Source: Clostridium sp. Marseille-P3244 (GTDB lineage Bacteria > Bacillota > Clostridia > Lachnospirales > Lachnospiraceae). From it: a stretch of 64,000 nt of DNA. A program made the position numbers and the translations under genes. Below the pieces are notes generated by a model, which was not told the origin of the DNA, made no database searches, and saw nothing but the letters and a program-made list of their open reading frames with translations. The stretch's first letter is position 1. Each line of letters begins with the position of its first letter. Below are positions 1 through 9,900 of this stretch, one piece after another. The stretch spans positions 62,001 to 126,000 of the forward strand of contig NZ_LT635549.1 of assembly GCF_900120155.1 (NCBI RefSeq), in the 5' to 3' direction.

Positions 1-307
1 CCAGAAGACACAGAAGACATGCCGCCACTGTCGGCAGTCCGCCTGATGTCATCAGCCATGCGGCGAGAACGCCTGCCACCGCCGCTACGGAGCCCACGGA
101 AAGATCGATCCCTCCTGTCAGCATGACAAAGGTCATACCAACAGAAATAATACCTGTCACGGCCACCTGTCTCAGTATGGTAAATATCGTGCTGGAAGAC
201 AGAAATCTGTCAGACAGCAGAGAGAACAGGATAAACAGAGCGATCAGTACGATTACGATCCCGTAATCCAACAGATAATTTATTGTCTTTTGATTTTTAT
301 TTTTCAT
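1..307 (-). CDS. Sugar ABC transporter permease, RbsC type (partial)
   Basis: This is the N-terminal ~102 residues of an integral membrane permease of the ribose/galactose importer class; the rest lies beyond the left edge of the window. The visible part has a first hydrophobic helix (about residues 10-30) and the family motif VMLTGGIDLSVGS followed by a second hydrophobic stretch, which is typical of RbsC/MglC-like BPD_transp_2 permeases. Two in-frame ATGs exist (313 and 307). The GGAGG is only 2 nt from the first and about 8 nt from the second, so 307 is preferred. It follows the ATPase gene by 16 nt and is clearly in the same operon. The substrate cannot be told. Confidence 0.9.
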   Translation of the reverse strand, partial: MKNKNQKTINYLLDYGIVIVLIALFILFSLLSDRFLSSSTIFTILRQVAVTGIISVGMTFVMLTGGIDLSVGSVAAVAGVLAAWLMTSGGLPTVAACLLCLL

Positions 308-323
308 GTTCATTTCCTCCAAT

Positions 324-1814
324 TCAGACTTTACTGGACGCATATTCCAGAATCGTTTCCTGGGCAAATTCTCCCCGGTTCAGTTCTCCGGAAACACTTC
401 CGTTGCTCATAACGATGATCCGGTCCGACATGCCGATCAGTTCCGGCATATCTGAGCTGATCATAATGATGCTCTTTCCCTTGGAGGTAATTTCCCGCAT
501 CAAAGTATAAATTTCCTGTTTCGCGCCGACGTCGATCCCTCTGGTCGGCTCGTCAAAGATCAGTACATCACAGTCTGCCGCCATCATCTTCGCAAGTACG
601 ACTTTCTGCTGGTTTCCGCCGGACAGATTTTTGACCAGCTGGCCGGCCGACGGTGTCTTGATCTTGAGTTCTTCTATATATTTTCTGCTGCACTCGTGCT
701 CTTTTTTCTTATTTAATGAAATATGGTTCGTAACCATCTGTTTCAGTATGCTGATCGTTGTGTTGCCCTCCACTGACATTTCCATGATCAGTCCCTGGGT
801 CTTTCTGTCTTCCGGGATCAGACCGATCCCATGGGCAAGGGCATTTGACGGATTTTTAGGGCTGTACGGTTTTCCTTTCAGGATAAGCTCGCCTTTTTTG
901 ACCGGATCCGCCCCGAAAAGAGCCCGGGCCATCTCCGTCCTTCCCGCTCCTACCAGACCTCCAAATCCGAGCACCTCTCCCTTTTTCAGGTAAAAGCTTA
1001 CATCTTTGAGCTTTGAGTTGGTAAGCCCTTTCACTTCCAGTATGTTTTCTTCCGACGCCATGTCCCCTTCCGGGTAGGTATCGGCCAGCTCACGCCCTAC
1101 CATATAGGAGATAAGCTGTTTCCGGTCCACGTCTTTTACATCTTTTGTTACAACGAACTTTCCGTCACAGAATACAGTCACTCTGTCACACAGTTCAAAA
1201 ACTTCCTCCAGCCTGTGGGAGATAAAGATGATCGTCGCTCCGTTTTCCTTCAGCTGACGGATGATCTTGAAAAATGTCTCCGTCTCATTCACAGTCAAAG
1301 GCGCCGTGGGCTCGTCCATAATGAAAAATTTTGCCTTGTTGGACACAGCCTTTAAAATTTCCACGATCTGCTGCTGCGCGATTCCAAGCGATTCGACTTT
1401 TGCCTTTGGATCAATGGAAATTCCGATGGATTCACAGAGTTTTCGCGTCTCTTCTTCTGCCTTTTTTCTGTCTCTTATAATTCCTTTGACAGGCTCCCGT
1501 CCGAAAAACAGGTTATCGGCCACCGAGAGGTAGGGTACAAGAGTAAACTCCTGATAGATCGCCCTTATCCCGGCCTCCATGGCCTTTCCTGGATTCATTT
1601 CCGTATAGGTCGCGCCGTCAAATTCAAAATTTCCACTTGTGGGCCGGATGGCGCCGGTCAGGATCTTAATCAATGTAGATTTCCCGGCGCCATTCTCCCC
1701 GCACAGAGCATGCATTTCGCCTTCCTGTATTTCAAAGCTGACATCATCCAGAGCCTTTACACCGGAGTAATATTTTGAGATGTGGTTCACCTTTAAAATA
1801 CTTCTTGCGCTCAT
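324..1814 (-). CDS. Sugar ABC transporter ATP-binding protein (RbsA/MglA type)
   Basis: A tandem two-ABC-domain ATPase that energises import of a monosaccharide or similar ligand by the neighbouring permease. The first domain has a canonical Walker A (GENGAGKST, K45) and Walker B (FIMDEPTAPL). The second has the degenerate Walker A usual in this family (GLVGAGRTE), a full LSGGNQQK signature and Walker B (LIFDEPTRG). The length of 496 aa is normal for RbsA/MglA/XylG. It lies between the substrate-binding lipoprotein upstream and the permease downstream, all on the minus strand, giving the order binding protein, ATPase, permease. The specific sugar is not predictable; the pairing with a MurR/RpiR regulator and an aldolase suggests catabolism of a phosphorylated sugar. 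Confidence 0.93.
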   Translation of the reverse strand: MSARSILKVNHISKYYSGVKALDDVSFEIQEGEMHALCGENGAGKSTLIKILTGAIRPTSGNFEFDGATYTEMNPGKAMEAGIRAIYQEFTLVPYLSVADNLFFGREPVKGIIRDRKKAEEETRKLCESIGISIDPKAKVESLGIAQQQIVEILKAVSNKAKFFIMDEPTAPLTVNETETFFKIIRQLKENGATIIFISHRLEEVFELCDRVTVFCDGKFVVTKDVKDVDRKQLISYMVGRELADTYPEGDMASEENILEVKGLTNSKLKDVSFYLKKGEVLGFGGLVGAGRTEMARALFGADPVKKGELILKGKPYSPKNPSNALAHGIGLIPEDRKTQGLIMEMSVEGNTTISILKQMVTNHISLNKKKEHECSRKYIEELKIKTPSAGQLVKNLSGGNQQKVVLAKMMAADCDVLIFDEPTRGIDVGAKQEIYTLMREITSKGKSIIMISSDMPELIGMSDRIIVMSNGSVSGELNRGEFAQETILEYASSKV

Positions 1815-1870
1815 AATTTATTCACTTTCTTCATTCTTTCATGATTTGTTTTGATCACTGATTATCTGTT

Positions 1871-2875
1871 TTACTCGCTGTCCTCATTCATCAGATCTTC
1901 TTTTGTCACAGGACCCATGTCGAGCGTCACACTCTCGTGTTCTTCCGGCAGCCCGTTCTTAAGATATTCAAGAATCATCTCCACTGCCTGATAACCGCTC
2001 TCATACGGATAAAGATCTGCTGTCCCACGGTAGATGCTGTCCGGGATCTTGATGTATTCTGCAGCTTCTGTCGTATTGTCCCCGGAGAAGATCGCGCGGT
2101 CCGCCTCTGTAGCCAGTCCGGCGTTCTCAAATGCCTGGTAAGCTCCGATTCCGCCGGAGTCATTGCAGGCGATGACCACGTTCAGGTCCGGATGCTGGAT
2201 AAGGAGTGTCTCAACAACGGAAAGGCCCTGTTCAGGAGTATTTCCCTGCTGCCTTGCCACGATCTCCATATCCGGGCACTGCTCTTCGATCGTATCGACA
2301 ATAGCGTCACCTCTGCGGATAGAAGATTCAATATTATCCTCCGCAAGAACGGCTACTTTTCCCTTTCCTCCGAGAGTCTCATTGATCCACTCTACCGCGT
2401 TTTCAGCGATGACCTGGCCATACGCATAGTCGTCAAGTTCGATGCCTGCCGTCGCCGCGTCCGCTTTCTGAGCTACCGTCACACTTGCAATCCCTTTTTC
2501 TGTCGCCTGATTCAGCACGGATTCAAGCGCGTTCCCGTCGATGGGGTTAAAAACGATCCCGTTGTATCCGCCTTCGATAGAGTTCTCGATATCTGACACC
2601 TGCTGCTCCACATCGCTTCCCGCGTTCAGAGACACGCACTCGATCCCGTTGTCTTCGCAGGCCGCTTCAAATCCGTCTTTTACCATGACGACCCAGGGGT
2701 TCGCCAGGTCAGATCCGGAGAAGACCAGTTTATATTCTGATGATGATTCTGTATTTTCTGTTTCGGCGGAAGAATCTGCATTTGTGTCGTCTGTGCTGTT
2801 ATTTCCGCATCCGGCTAATCCCATAGCCGCTACCATTGACACTGCAAGTACCATTGATAAAATTTTTCTCTTCAT
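1871..2875 (-). CDS. Sugar ABC transporter substrate-binding lipoprotein
   Basis: A periplasmic-binding-protein-like receptor (Peripla_BP_4 / RbsB fold) anchored to the outer face of the membrane. It has a lipoprotein signal peptide with the lipobox LAGC (lipidated Cys at residue 23), then a Ser/Thr/Asp/Glu-rich linker (about 24-48) and the mature two-lobe domain. Motifs such as GYNGIVFNPIDGNALESVL and VVIACNDSGGIGAYQAF match the sugar-binding family. It is the first gene of the importer operon, 56 nt upstream of the ATPase, with the promoter at 2944-2972. The ligand is unknown; ribose-, galactose- and autoinducer-2-like binding proteins all share this architecture. Confidence 0.9.
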   Translation of the reverse strand: MKRKILSMVLAVSMVAAMGLAGCGNNSTDDTNADSSAETENTESSSEYKLVFSGSDLANPWVVMVKDGFEAACEDNGIECVSLNAGSDVEQQVSDIENSIEGGYNGIVFNPIDGNALESVLNQATEKGIASVTVAQKADAATAGIELDDYAYGQVIAENAVEWINETLGGKGKVAVLAEDNIESSIRRGDAIVDTIEEQCPDMEIVARQQGNTPEQGLSVVETLLIQHPDLNVVIACNDSGGIGAYQAFENAGLATEADRAIFSGDNTTEAAEYIKIPDSIYRGTADLYPYESGYQAVEMILEYLKNGLPEEHESVTLDMGPVTKEDLMNEDSE

Positions 2876-2943
2876 AATTTACCTCCATTAAATTTTCTCC
2901 CCGGCCGTACGCTTCCGGGAAAAACGCGTTTTCTGTTGTGGAT

Positions 2944-2994
2944 ATCTTACTACAGACGTTATTTTTTGTCAATTATTATTTTATATTTTGACAA
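2944..2994 (-). promoter_or_regulatory. Promoter and operator-like inverted repeat for the sugar ABC operon
   Basis: Read on the minus strand there is TTGACA (2972-2967), a 17-nt spacer and TAAGAT (2949-2944), upstream of the binding-protein gene. The -35 overlaps a TTGTCAA/TTGACAA inverted repeat (2966-2972 and 2988-2994, 15 nt apart), a plausible regulator site, for example for the divergent RpiR-type regulator. The whole 2876-3271 gap is strongly AT-rich. Confidence 0.65.
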
Positions 2995-3087
2995 CTTTTT
3001 AATGTTTTATTTTTGATTTATCCCTATTTTACGCTATTTTAAAATCTTATCCGGTTAATTTTTTGTCATTTTTAAACATAAAAAATG

Positions 3088-3116
3088 TTGATTTTGTTTG
3101 TTTTTTATTTTATAAT
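3088..3116 (+). promoter_or_regulatory. Candidate promoter for the RpiR regulator
   Basis: TTGATT (3088-3093), a 17-nt spacer and TATAAT (3111-3116) give a good sigma-A promoter about 155 nt upstream of the regulator start. A second TATAAT at 3178-3183 has no convincing -35. A small TTCCGG/CCGGAA hairpin lies at 3218-3236 just ahead of the ribosome binding site. Confidence 0.55.
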
Positions 3117-3271
3117 ACTTTCAACACATATGCGGTTTAAAAAGTATTTCACGGTGTTCTCCTGAAATAAAGTTTGCTATAATAATGCTAAAATTATGAG
3201 CGTTTTATAAAATACCCTTCCGGGGGGAATCCGGAAAATTTCAGGGGATTGTTTATGGAAAGGAGATCTGT

Positions 3272-4120
3272 ATGGACAATACAAGCAGTGAAATTTTTGT
3301 CAAGATCAAATTCTTGTACCCATCGCTGACAAAATCTGAAAAAAGAGCGGCCGACATTGCTCTGGAAGAGCCGGAGAAAGTCATAAACTACACTTTATCC
3401 GACTATTCAAAAAATGCCGACTGCAGTGACGCTTCCATTATGCGTTTCTGCCGTAAGCTGGGATTAAGCGGACTGAAAGAACTAAAACAGCAGCTCTCGG
3501 ATGTCAGCAGTACCGCATATGACAACGGTGTCAATAAAATTCGAAGCGGAGACGATGCCTATACCATCTTTAAAAAAATTGTCTGGCAGTATGAGAAGAC
3601 CCTGCAGGATACACTGTTTCTCTGCAATGAAGATTTCGACCGGGCCATTTCAGCCGTAGCCGAGGCGAAACGCATTGTTTTTTTCGGGATCGGCGATGCC
3701 TGGGTCGTATGCAACTTCGCCTTCACCAAATTTCAGCGGCTGGGGCTTAATGCCGCCACCTACACCGACACAGCACAGGCTCTTGTATCTGCCGGTCAGC
3801 TGAGGGAAGGCGATCTGGCCGTCGGCATTTCCTTTTCCGGAGAGACAAAACTGGTGGTAGACGCTCTGAGACTTGCAAAAGAAAACAGGGCGACCACTCT
3901 GTGCATCACCCACTATCCCAGCTGTGAGCTGGTCAAATATTCGGATATCAAAATATTCACGGCGACCACAGACTATACGCCGGGACATGAGGAGATCGCC
4001 CGCAGGACAGCTGAGTTTGCGATCATCGACACTCTGTATATGGGAGTTGTTGTAAGAAATTCAGATGGATTTGACAAGAACAGAAGAAAGGCGATCCAGG
4101 TCATTATTGACAATAAATAA
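3272..4120 (+). CDS. MurR/RpiR family transcriptional regulator
   Basis: A sugar-phosphate-responsive DNA-binding regulator. Residues 1-77 form the HTH_6 domain (LTKSEKRAADIAL, then SDASIMRFCRKLG as the recognition part). Residues about 125-260 form a SIS (sugar isomerase) domain with the nucleating motif FFGIGDAW and later ISFSGETKLVVDALRLAKE. The length of 282 aa is typical. The ATG is preceded by AAAGGAG at a good distance. It is divergent from the ABC importer and 48 nt upstream of a transaldolase-like gene on its own strand, so the likely role is control of this sugar uptake and catabolism locus through a sugar-phosphate effector. Which ligand it senses is inference. Confidence 0.92.
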   Translation: MDNTSSEIFVKIKFLYPSLTKSEKRAADIALEEPEKVINYTLSDYSKNADCSDASIMRFCRKLGLSGLKELKQQLSDVSSTAYDNGVNKIRSGDDAYTIFKKIVWQYEKTLQDTLFLCNEDFDRAISAVAEAKRIVFFGIGDAWVVCNFAFTKFQRLGLNAATYTDTAQALVSAGQLREGDLAVGISFSGETKLVVDALRLAKENRATTLCITHYPSCELVKYSDIKIFTATTDYTPGHEEIARRTAEFAIIDTLYMGVVVRNSDGFDKNRRKAIQVIIDNK

Positions 4121-4168
4121 CCAAGCGAAAATTTTATCGCAGCGCACTTGATTGTTAGGAGGCAGACT

Positions 4169-4843
4169 ATGAAATTTCTAATTGATAATGCAGACCTGGA
4201 TAAGATCAGAAAGATCTACAATTACTATCCGGTGGACGGTGTAACAACCAATCCGTCTATTCTCGCAAAAACAGGAAGAAAACCTTATGAGGTTCTGAAA
4301 GAAATCCGAAAATTTATCGGACCCGGAGAGGAACTCCATGTTCAGGTCATTTCCCGCAAAGCAGAGGATATGGTTTCAGAGGGGCGCAGCATCGTCCGGG
4401 AGCTGGGAGACGGCACCTATGTAAAAGTGCCTGCCGTACCGGAGGGCATCAAGGCGATCGGACTGTTGTCCGGAGAAGGGATCGCGGTCACAGCCACAGC
4501 AGTCTACACACCTATGCAGGCTTTCCTGGCAGGCAAAGCAGGAGCCGACTATGTAGCCCCTTATGTAAACCGGATCGATAACCTTGGGGCGGACGGGATC
4601 CGGACCGCCCAGACTATTCATGACATTTTCAGGATGAACGGTCTGAAAACCCAGGTCCTGGCCGCAAGCTTCAAAAACTCTCAGCAGATTCTTGAACTGG
4701 TCCGGTATGGCATTGGCGCGGTCACCGCTGCTCCGGACGTGATTGACGGACTTCTTCGCTGCGCGGATGTGGACCGGGCTGTCGAGGATTTTACCTCAGA
4801 TTTTGAAAAACTCTGCGGGGAAGGGAAAACGATGCTGCTGTAA
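4169..4843 (+). CDS. Transaldolase / fructose-6-phosphate aldolase family protein
   Basis: A class I Schiff-base aldolase of the small transaldolase group (224 aa, the size of FsaA/TalC-like enzymes). The catalytic lysine is K86 in TYVKVPAV, equivalent to the Schiff-base lysine of this family. GVTTNPSI near residues 24-31, AVYTPMQAF and YVAPYVNRIDNLGADG are further hallmarks. An upstream TTG at 4148 is in frame, but AGGAGG sits about 7 nt before the ATG at 4169, which I take as the start. It is downstream of the RpiR regulator and probably co-transcribed. It ends only 6 nt from the convergent histidine kinase gene, with no visible terminator. Whether it acts as a transaldolase or a direct aldolase cannot be told. 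Confidence 0.9.
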   Translation: MKFLIDNADLDKIRKIYNYYPVDGVTTNPSILAKTGRKPYEVLKEIRKFIGPGEELHVQVISRKAEDMVSEGRSIVRELGDGTYVKVPAVPEGIKAIGLLSGEGIAVTATAVYTPMQAFLAGKAGADYVAPYVNRIDNLGADGIRTAQTIHDIFRMNGLKTQVLAASFKNSQQILELVRYGIGAVTAAPDVIDGLLRCADVDRAVEDFTSDFEKLCGEGKTMLL

Positions 4844-4849
4844 TCCGTT

Positions 4850-6133
4850 TTACGGCAGTTCCTCAGCAGATGATCTCCTGGGCAGGTTCAGAATGATCCT
4901 GCAGATGAACCTGCCCTTCTCATTTCTAAAATCCGCGTCTCCTCCATATTTTTCTACGCTTTTCATCACACTGGAAAGACCGATTCCCCGGCGGGGGGAT
5001 TTTTGACCGGATCCATCCCCCGTATCCGTCTGATCCGCACATGTATTTTCCACAAGAAAAGAAAGCTTCTGTTCTTTTGTGCGGATCTTCACATGCAGAT
5101 ACATCCGGCTTTTCCCAGAATTAAGGCAGCCGTTTATGGCGTTCTCCATAAGATTGGCCAGGATCGCCACCAGATCTACGTCACGGATGCCGATTTCTTT
5201 GTCTGTCTTCACGTCAAAATCTGCCTCGATCTCATTCTGATCTGCCCGGCGGGCATACACTGTCAGTATATTGTCAACCGTCTGATTCGCGCACAGATGG
5301 TTCGACTCTGTCCCCTCTATATCCGCGCCGTATTCTTCGAGATAAGAAAGCAGAGCCGCGTTTTCTCCCTTTCTCGCATATTCCGCTATATTTATCATGT
5401 GATGCCGGAGATCATGCCGGAGACGTTTTGCTTCCCGCTCAGATTCCCGCATGATTTCCAGCTTTTGTTCCAGGATCTTTTCATGCTGTTCGATCTCTCT
5501 GTTCAGAAAGGCTTCCTTCATGTAATGGATCGTATGGAAGATGACTCCATATCCTGTGATCATCACGGCCAGCAGAAGCACAAACAGCACCATCTCTGTC
5601 TGGCCAAGCCGGTTCACCTGCGCCCTCATGCTGAGATAGCCGATAAATCCGGTATACAGAACGGACAGCAGGCACATCGGCAGCCAGCCCTCCGTGATCC
5701 GCGCCTTGATGTCATCCACTTTCTTTTTAAACAGCGCGACATACAAAATAAGAAACGCGATGTGCAGGAACGTGCGGATCCACATCGTTGCGTCGAGGTC
5801 TGAACCAAAACAAAACTTCGAGATCAGATTGGACAGAAAGATCAGGACCAGAAATACCTGTGAATACGTCATTGCTACAAACAGGGACTGCGCGGGCGGT
5901 TCTGAGGATACAATAAGACAGTTTGCCATCATAACTACAAATGCCAGGCCAAACAGCGGATATGCCCAGGCTGCACTCCTGTCGGGCGAAGGAAGGCTAA
6001 ACAAGATTATGATCTGCGCGGCCGCCATGCCTCCGCAGATCAGCAGCGTCTTCTTCCGGCTGAACCGGGAACGGCAGAGCAGAAACACAGCTGCAGAATG
6101 GAGCAGATATACAATAGAGATTCCGATATACAT
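4850..6133 (-). CDS. AgrC-like sensor histidine kinase (GHKL family)
   Basis: A membrane sensor kinase of the HPK10/AgrC-type class. Residues 1 to about 205 contain roughly six hydrophobic segments. A cytoplasmic coiled linker (EQHEKILEQKLEIMRESEREAKR) leads into the phospho-acceptor motif RHDLRHH (H240), then a GHKL ATPase with an N-box (LANLMENAINGC) and a terminal G-box (RRGIGLSSV). The upstream response regulator of the LytTR class, 54 nt away, is the expected partner. No agrB- or agrD-like peptide gene is visible, so the signal is unknown. The pair lies next to the gene for a giant surface protein, which might be a target, but nothing in the sequence proves that. Confidence 0.9.
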   Translation of the reverse strand: MYIGISIVYLLHSAAVFLLCRSRFSRKKTLLICGGMAAAQIIILFSLPSPDRSAAWAYPLFGLAFVVMMANCLIVSSEPPAQSLFVAMTYSQVFLVLIFLSNLISKFCFGSDLDATMWIRTFLHIAFLILYVALFKKKVDDIKARITEGWLPMCLLSVLYTGFIGYLSMRAQVNRLGQTEMVLFVLLLAVMITGYGVIFHTIHYMKEAFLNREIEQHEKILEQKLEIMRESEREAKRLRHDLRHHMINIAEYARKGENAALLSYLEEYGADIEGTESNHLCANQTVDNILTVYARRADQNEIEADFDVKTDKEIGIRDVDLVAILANLMENAINGCLNSGKSRMYLHVKIRTKEQKLSFLVENTCADQTDTGDGSGQKSPRRGIGLSSVMKSVEKYGGDADFRNEKGRFICRIILNLPRRSSAEELP

Positions 6134-6187
6134 ATCAATATCTTCCTTTCCTGTCCGGATTCCGATTTCTCCTGAGCGGAAGAACCG

Positions 6188-6916
6188 TCACTCTTCTTCA
6201 CAATAATAGCGGAAATACTGCTCCCGAAGGGGTTTATATGATCCCCTCGGAAGATAGATGATTCGCTGTCCCGCCATCTGTATCTGGCGGGCATTCAGGT
6301 TCTCTACGTGCATCAGGTTTACGATATACGTAGCTCCCACTCTGACAAATTCAGAACAGTCTGAAAGTTCCCCGTATAAAGCTGTCATCGTCATATGGAG
6401 CCGAAGCTGCGTCCCGTCCGTCAGATAGATGATCTGATATTTTTTCTGGGCTTCACAGAAGACAATACTCTGGGGCGACACCCTGCGGATCCCGCCTTCC
6501 GTTTTGAACAGAAAATATTTTTTCTTTTCTTTGTCAATCACATCCCAGAGCCTTTCCAGAACAGGAAATAATTCCTGCTCTGTAACGGGCTTTACCAGAT
6601 ACTGGACCGCCTCTACCTGAAACGCCTCCAGCGCATGTTCTTTCGAAGTGGTCAGAAAAATGACCCCGGCCCCGCTTCCCAATTCCCTCAGTTCCCGGGC
6701 CGCCTCTGTTCCAGACTTTCCCGGCATATAAATATCCATCAGGATCAGATCCGGACGGTAATCCTCTTTTTCTACTGCGCAGAGCAATTCCTCCGCGCTC
6801 TCAAACCGCTGTGTCAGGACAGCGGTGTCAGGACGGCTCTCACAGTACGTCCTTAGCATCGCTTCCATTTTATCCAGTTCCAGTTTCTCATCATCGCACA
6901 ATGCCGCCAGATACAT
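6188..6916 (-). CDS. LytTR-family response regulator
   Basis: A cytoplasmic transcription regulator with a receiver domain (residues 1 to about 120; acidic pocket CDDE near 7-10, phospho-acceptor D61 in LILMDIYMPG, conserved lysine in VKPV). The C-terminal LytTR DNA-binding domain (about 140-240) shows GGIRRVSPQSIVFCEA and later FVRVGATYIVNL. The length of 242 aa is normal. GGGAGA precedes the ATG at a good distance. It is the first gene of a two-gene operon with the AgrC-like kinase and has its own promoter (6953-6981) in the gap behind the giant surface protein gene. LytTR regulators usually bind paired direct repeats; none was convincingly identified here. Confidence 0.93.
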   Translation of the reverse strand: MYLAALCDDEKLELDKMEAMLRTYCESRPDTAVLTQRFESAEELLCAVEKEDYRPDLILMDIYMPGKSGTEAARELRELGSGAGVIFLTTSKEHALEAFQVEAVQYLVKPVTEQELFPVLERLWDVIDKEKKKYFLFKTEGGIRRVSPQSIVFCEAQKKYQIIYLTDGTQLRLHMTMTALYGELSDCSEFVRVGATYIVNLMHVENLNARQIQMAGQRIIYLPRGSYKPLREQYFRYYCEEE

Positions 6917-6952
6917 ATCCTGTCTCCCTTTTCGCTGTCATCTGTTGTGCCT

Positions 6953-6981
6953 ATTATATCTCCCGGGATAACGACTATCAA
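6953..6981 (-). promoter_or_regulatory. Promoter of the LytTR two-component operon
   Basis: On the minus strand TTGATA (6981-6976), a 17-nt spacer and TATAAT (6958-6953) precede the response regulator by about 35 nt. It lies in the 82-nt gap after the giant gene, so the two-component system can be expressed independently of that gene. Confidence 0.7.
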
Positions 6982-6998
6982 GTTCCGGCCTTATTCTT

Positions 6999-9900
6999 TT
7001 ATCTTCTTTTCTTATTCCGGTATCCCAGCGCGCCGAATCCCGCGGCTGCTGCTCCGGACACGATAAGGAGAAGGAGCCAGGCCGTAACTCCGGCCCCGTC
7101 CCCGGTGTCTGCCGCTCTGGCCGCCTCTACGGTCCCATCTGCCGCCGCGCTTAACTGACCGGTATAAGCCTCTATTCCATATACTGTCAGTGAGATGGTA
7201 TGGCCGATATCGTCTGCCGTCAGCCGGTAAGAGCTCTCTGTCCCAAGGATTTCATCGCTTCCGCTCCGTCTCCACTCATACCTGACGTCCGCGTCCGCCG
7301 GAAGGACTCCGGACAGGTCTGCAGCCAGGGTCTCCCCGCTGATCATTTTTCCGCTGATCCGGAGGATCCCGCTGATCTCAACCGGCACATACTCCGGCAC
7401 GGAGATCTCGGAACACGGGGAAGCAAAGGCCGTTTCTGTGGCCTGGTAACGCACCTCGTACATTCCCGCGGCCAGACCTTCAAGAACGTCGCCTGCCAGC
7501 ATGTCTTCCGTAACCGGGATCCAGGTCTCATCTCCGGATCTGCGGTACTCCATGGCTGAAGTGACGCCGCTGATGGTTCCGTCCTCCGACTGATAGGACA
7601 CGGCTGTCCCTTCAAGGCCTTCAGGCGCGTCCGGCCTTGCGTCCACTGTCAGGATCTGGGCGCCGCTGTCCCGGCGGTCAGCCCCGTTCCCATTTCTTAT
7701 GATGACGAGTTCCTGTCCCATCCATCGCTCCGGGATATCCGCTGTGCCGTCTGCAGATGCCGTGACCGTCCCGCTTTCCAGGGCGTTGCTTTCTATCGTA
7801 TAGGATCCTTCCGGGGCCAGGCCGGTCAGCGTTTCCGCTCTGTAATCAATCACTGCCTGAGGCATCTCCCACTGTTCGCTGATCCGGACCGTGATCTGCT
7901 GTGTATTCGTATTTCCTGCATGATCCACTGCAGTGACGCTCAACAGATGCTCTCCCCTGCCGGAGATCTCCACAGTAAAATCACAGGACTCCGTAAGGCC
8001 GTCTGCTCGTCCTTGGCTGACCGGCACGGCTTCTTCTCCGTCCAGCGACCAGGTCACCTCCGCGATCCCGGAAGAGACCGCAGGAGACGCTTCTGTCCCG
8101 GCATCGGCAACTTCCACGATCACAGTTTCCTGATCCGGCAGCCATTGGGTCAGGTCAGCCCCTTCTGTGGCCGCCCGGAAACAGATCTCCGGGGCATTGT
8201 CCTCTACGATAATGCCGCCCGTACTGCTCAGATTCTTTGCGTCGGATACATTCCCCGCCGTATCTGTACAGGTGATGTCTGTCACCGTTCCCTTCCAGTC
8301 CGCTTCAAAGGTAAGTTCCGCCGCCTGGCCGTCGCCGTTATCTTCAAGCCGGACCGTCACGGTCTGTCCTTCGCCGCCGTCCTCCCGGACTGTACAGGTG
8401 ACCGCATCCGCCCCGCTTCCGTTCTCCTCCACGGGGATCCGGATGACCAGGCGCTCTTCCCCGACGATCCAGCCGGAAACTTCTTCTTTATACTCACAGG
8501 TGATCTCCCCGATCACAGGAGCTGCGGTATCCAGATTTACGGCAACAGACTGTTCCGTCCGGTTCCCTTCCGCGTCTTCCGTCCGGAACGTATAGGTGTG
8601 CTTTCCTTCCTGAAGATCCGTGTATTCATACTCCGTATCCACAGTCGTCCCATCTCCTGTCCCGGCCTCCGCGATTTCTGAGTATTCTCCTTCATCCACC
8701 TTTACATACAGCGCCGCCACGCCCTCATTGTCCGAATAAGTGAGCCTGATCTCCGGCTCGGTCTGCGCATTGTGCCAGACTGTTCCGTCGTCCGCTTCTC
8801 CTCCCTCCCGGGTAAGTTCCACAGACAGCGAGGGGCTGGCGATATCTGTCCACCCCGCGTAAAGTGTCAGATCGTCTTCCACTTCATCCCGACTGAAATC
8901 CCATGCATCCTGCAGCGCGCTGTCCTCATACCAGCCGTCAAACCTGTATCCTTCCCTGACAGGTTCTGCCGGCTCTGTCACCCTGTTATGCCATGACAGC
9001 CCTGTCTCATTTTCCACAGCGCTGCCGCCATTGCTCTCAAACGATACGGTCAGCGTCCTTCCCTCCCGGATCACAAATGTTTTTACAGGGCCGGGTTTGC
9101 TGACCTCTGTTTCCTGACAGCGTACATCATAGCTGCCCGGAGCCAGCCCCGTCAGCGCCCCTTCCGTCAGCATCTGCTCTGTGACCGCAATATATGCATC
9201 TTCTGTGGACAGCTTATATTCCATGGCCGTTGTGATGCCGGTGATGGTGCCGTCCGTTCGATTGCGGATCGTCTCATCTGTACTGCCGGCTCCGCTGATC
9301 TCCGCTCCGTCCGCTTTTTCCACCCGGGCCGTCTCAGCGCTCAGTTCCCCGGTATAAGCCTCTGTCCCGTATACTGTCAGAGTGATCGTATGTCCGATGT
9401 CGTCCGCCGTCAGAAGATAGGTCTGCTCTGTCCCGAGAACGTCCGCACTGCCGCTTCGCTTCCACTCATACCGGATGGTCGCCTCTCCCGGCGTCATCCC
9501 GGAGATGTCTGCAGTCAAAGTCTCCCCGTATTTCAGGCCCCCGCTGACCGCAATGCTTCCGCCGATCTCAACCAGCGTATATTCCGGCACAACGACACTC
9601 TTCGTCGGCGACACAAAACTGCTGTCTGTCGCCTGGAAACGCACCAGATATGTCCCTGCGGCAAGACCGGTCAGGCTGCCTTCCGTCAGCATGTCTTCCG
9701 TGATCTGGATCCAGGAAGTCTCTTCGTATTTCCGGTATTCCATCGCTGCAGTAACATTGGTGATGGTCCCGTCCTCCGACTGGTAAGACACGGACGTTCC
9801 TTCCAGGCCTTCGGGCGCGTCCGGTCTCTTATCCACCGGCAGATACTGCTCCTCACTGTCCCTGTAGTCGGTTCCGTTTCCCTGTCTCACGATCACAAGT

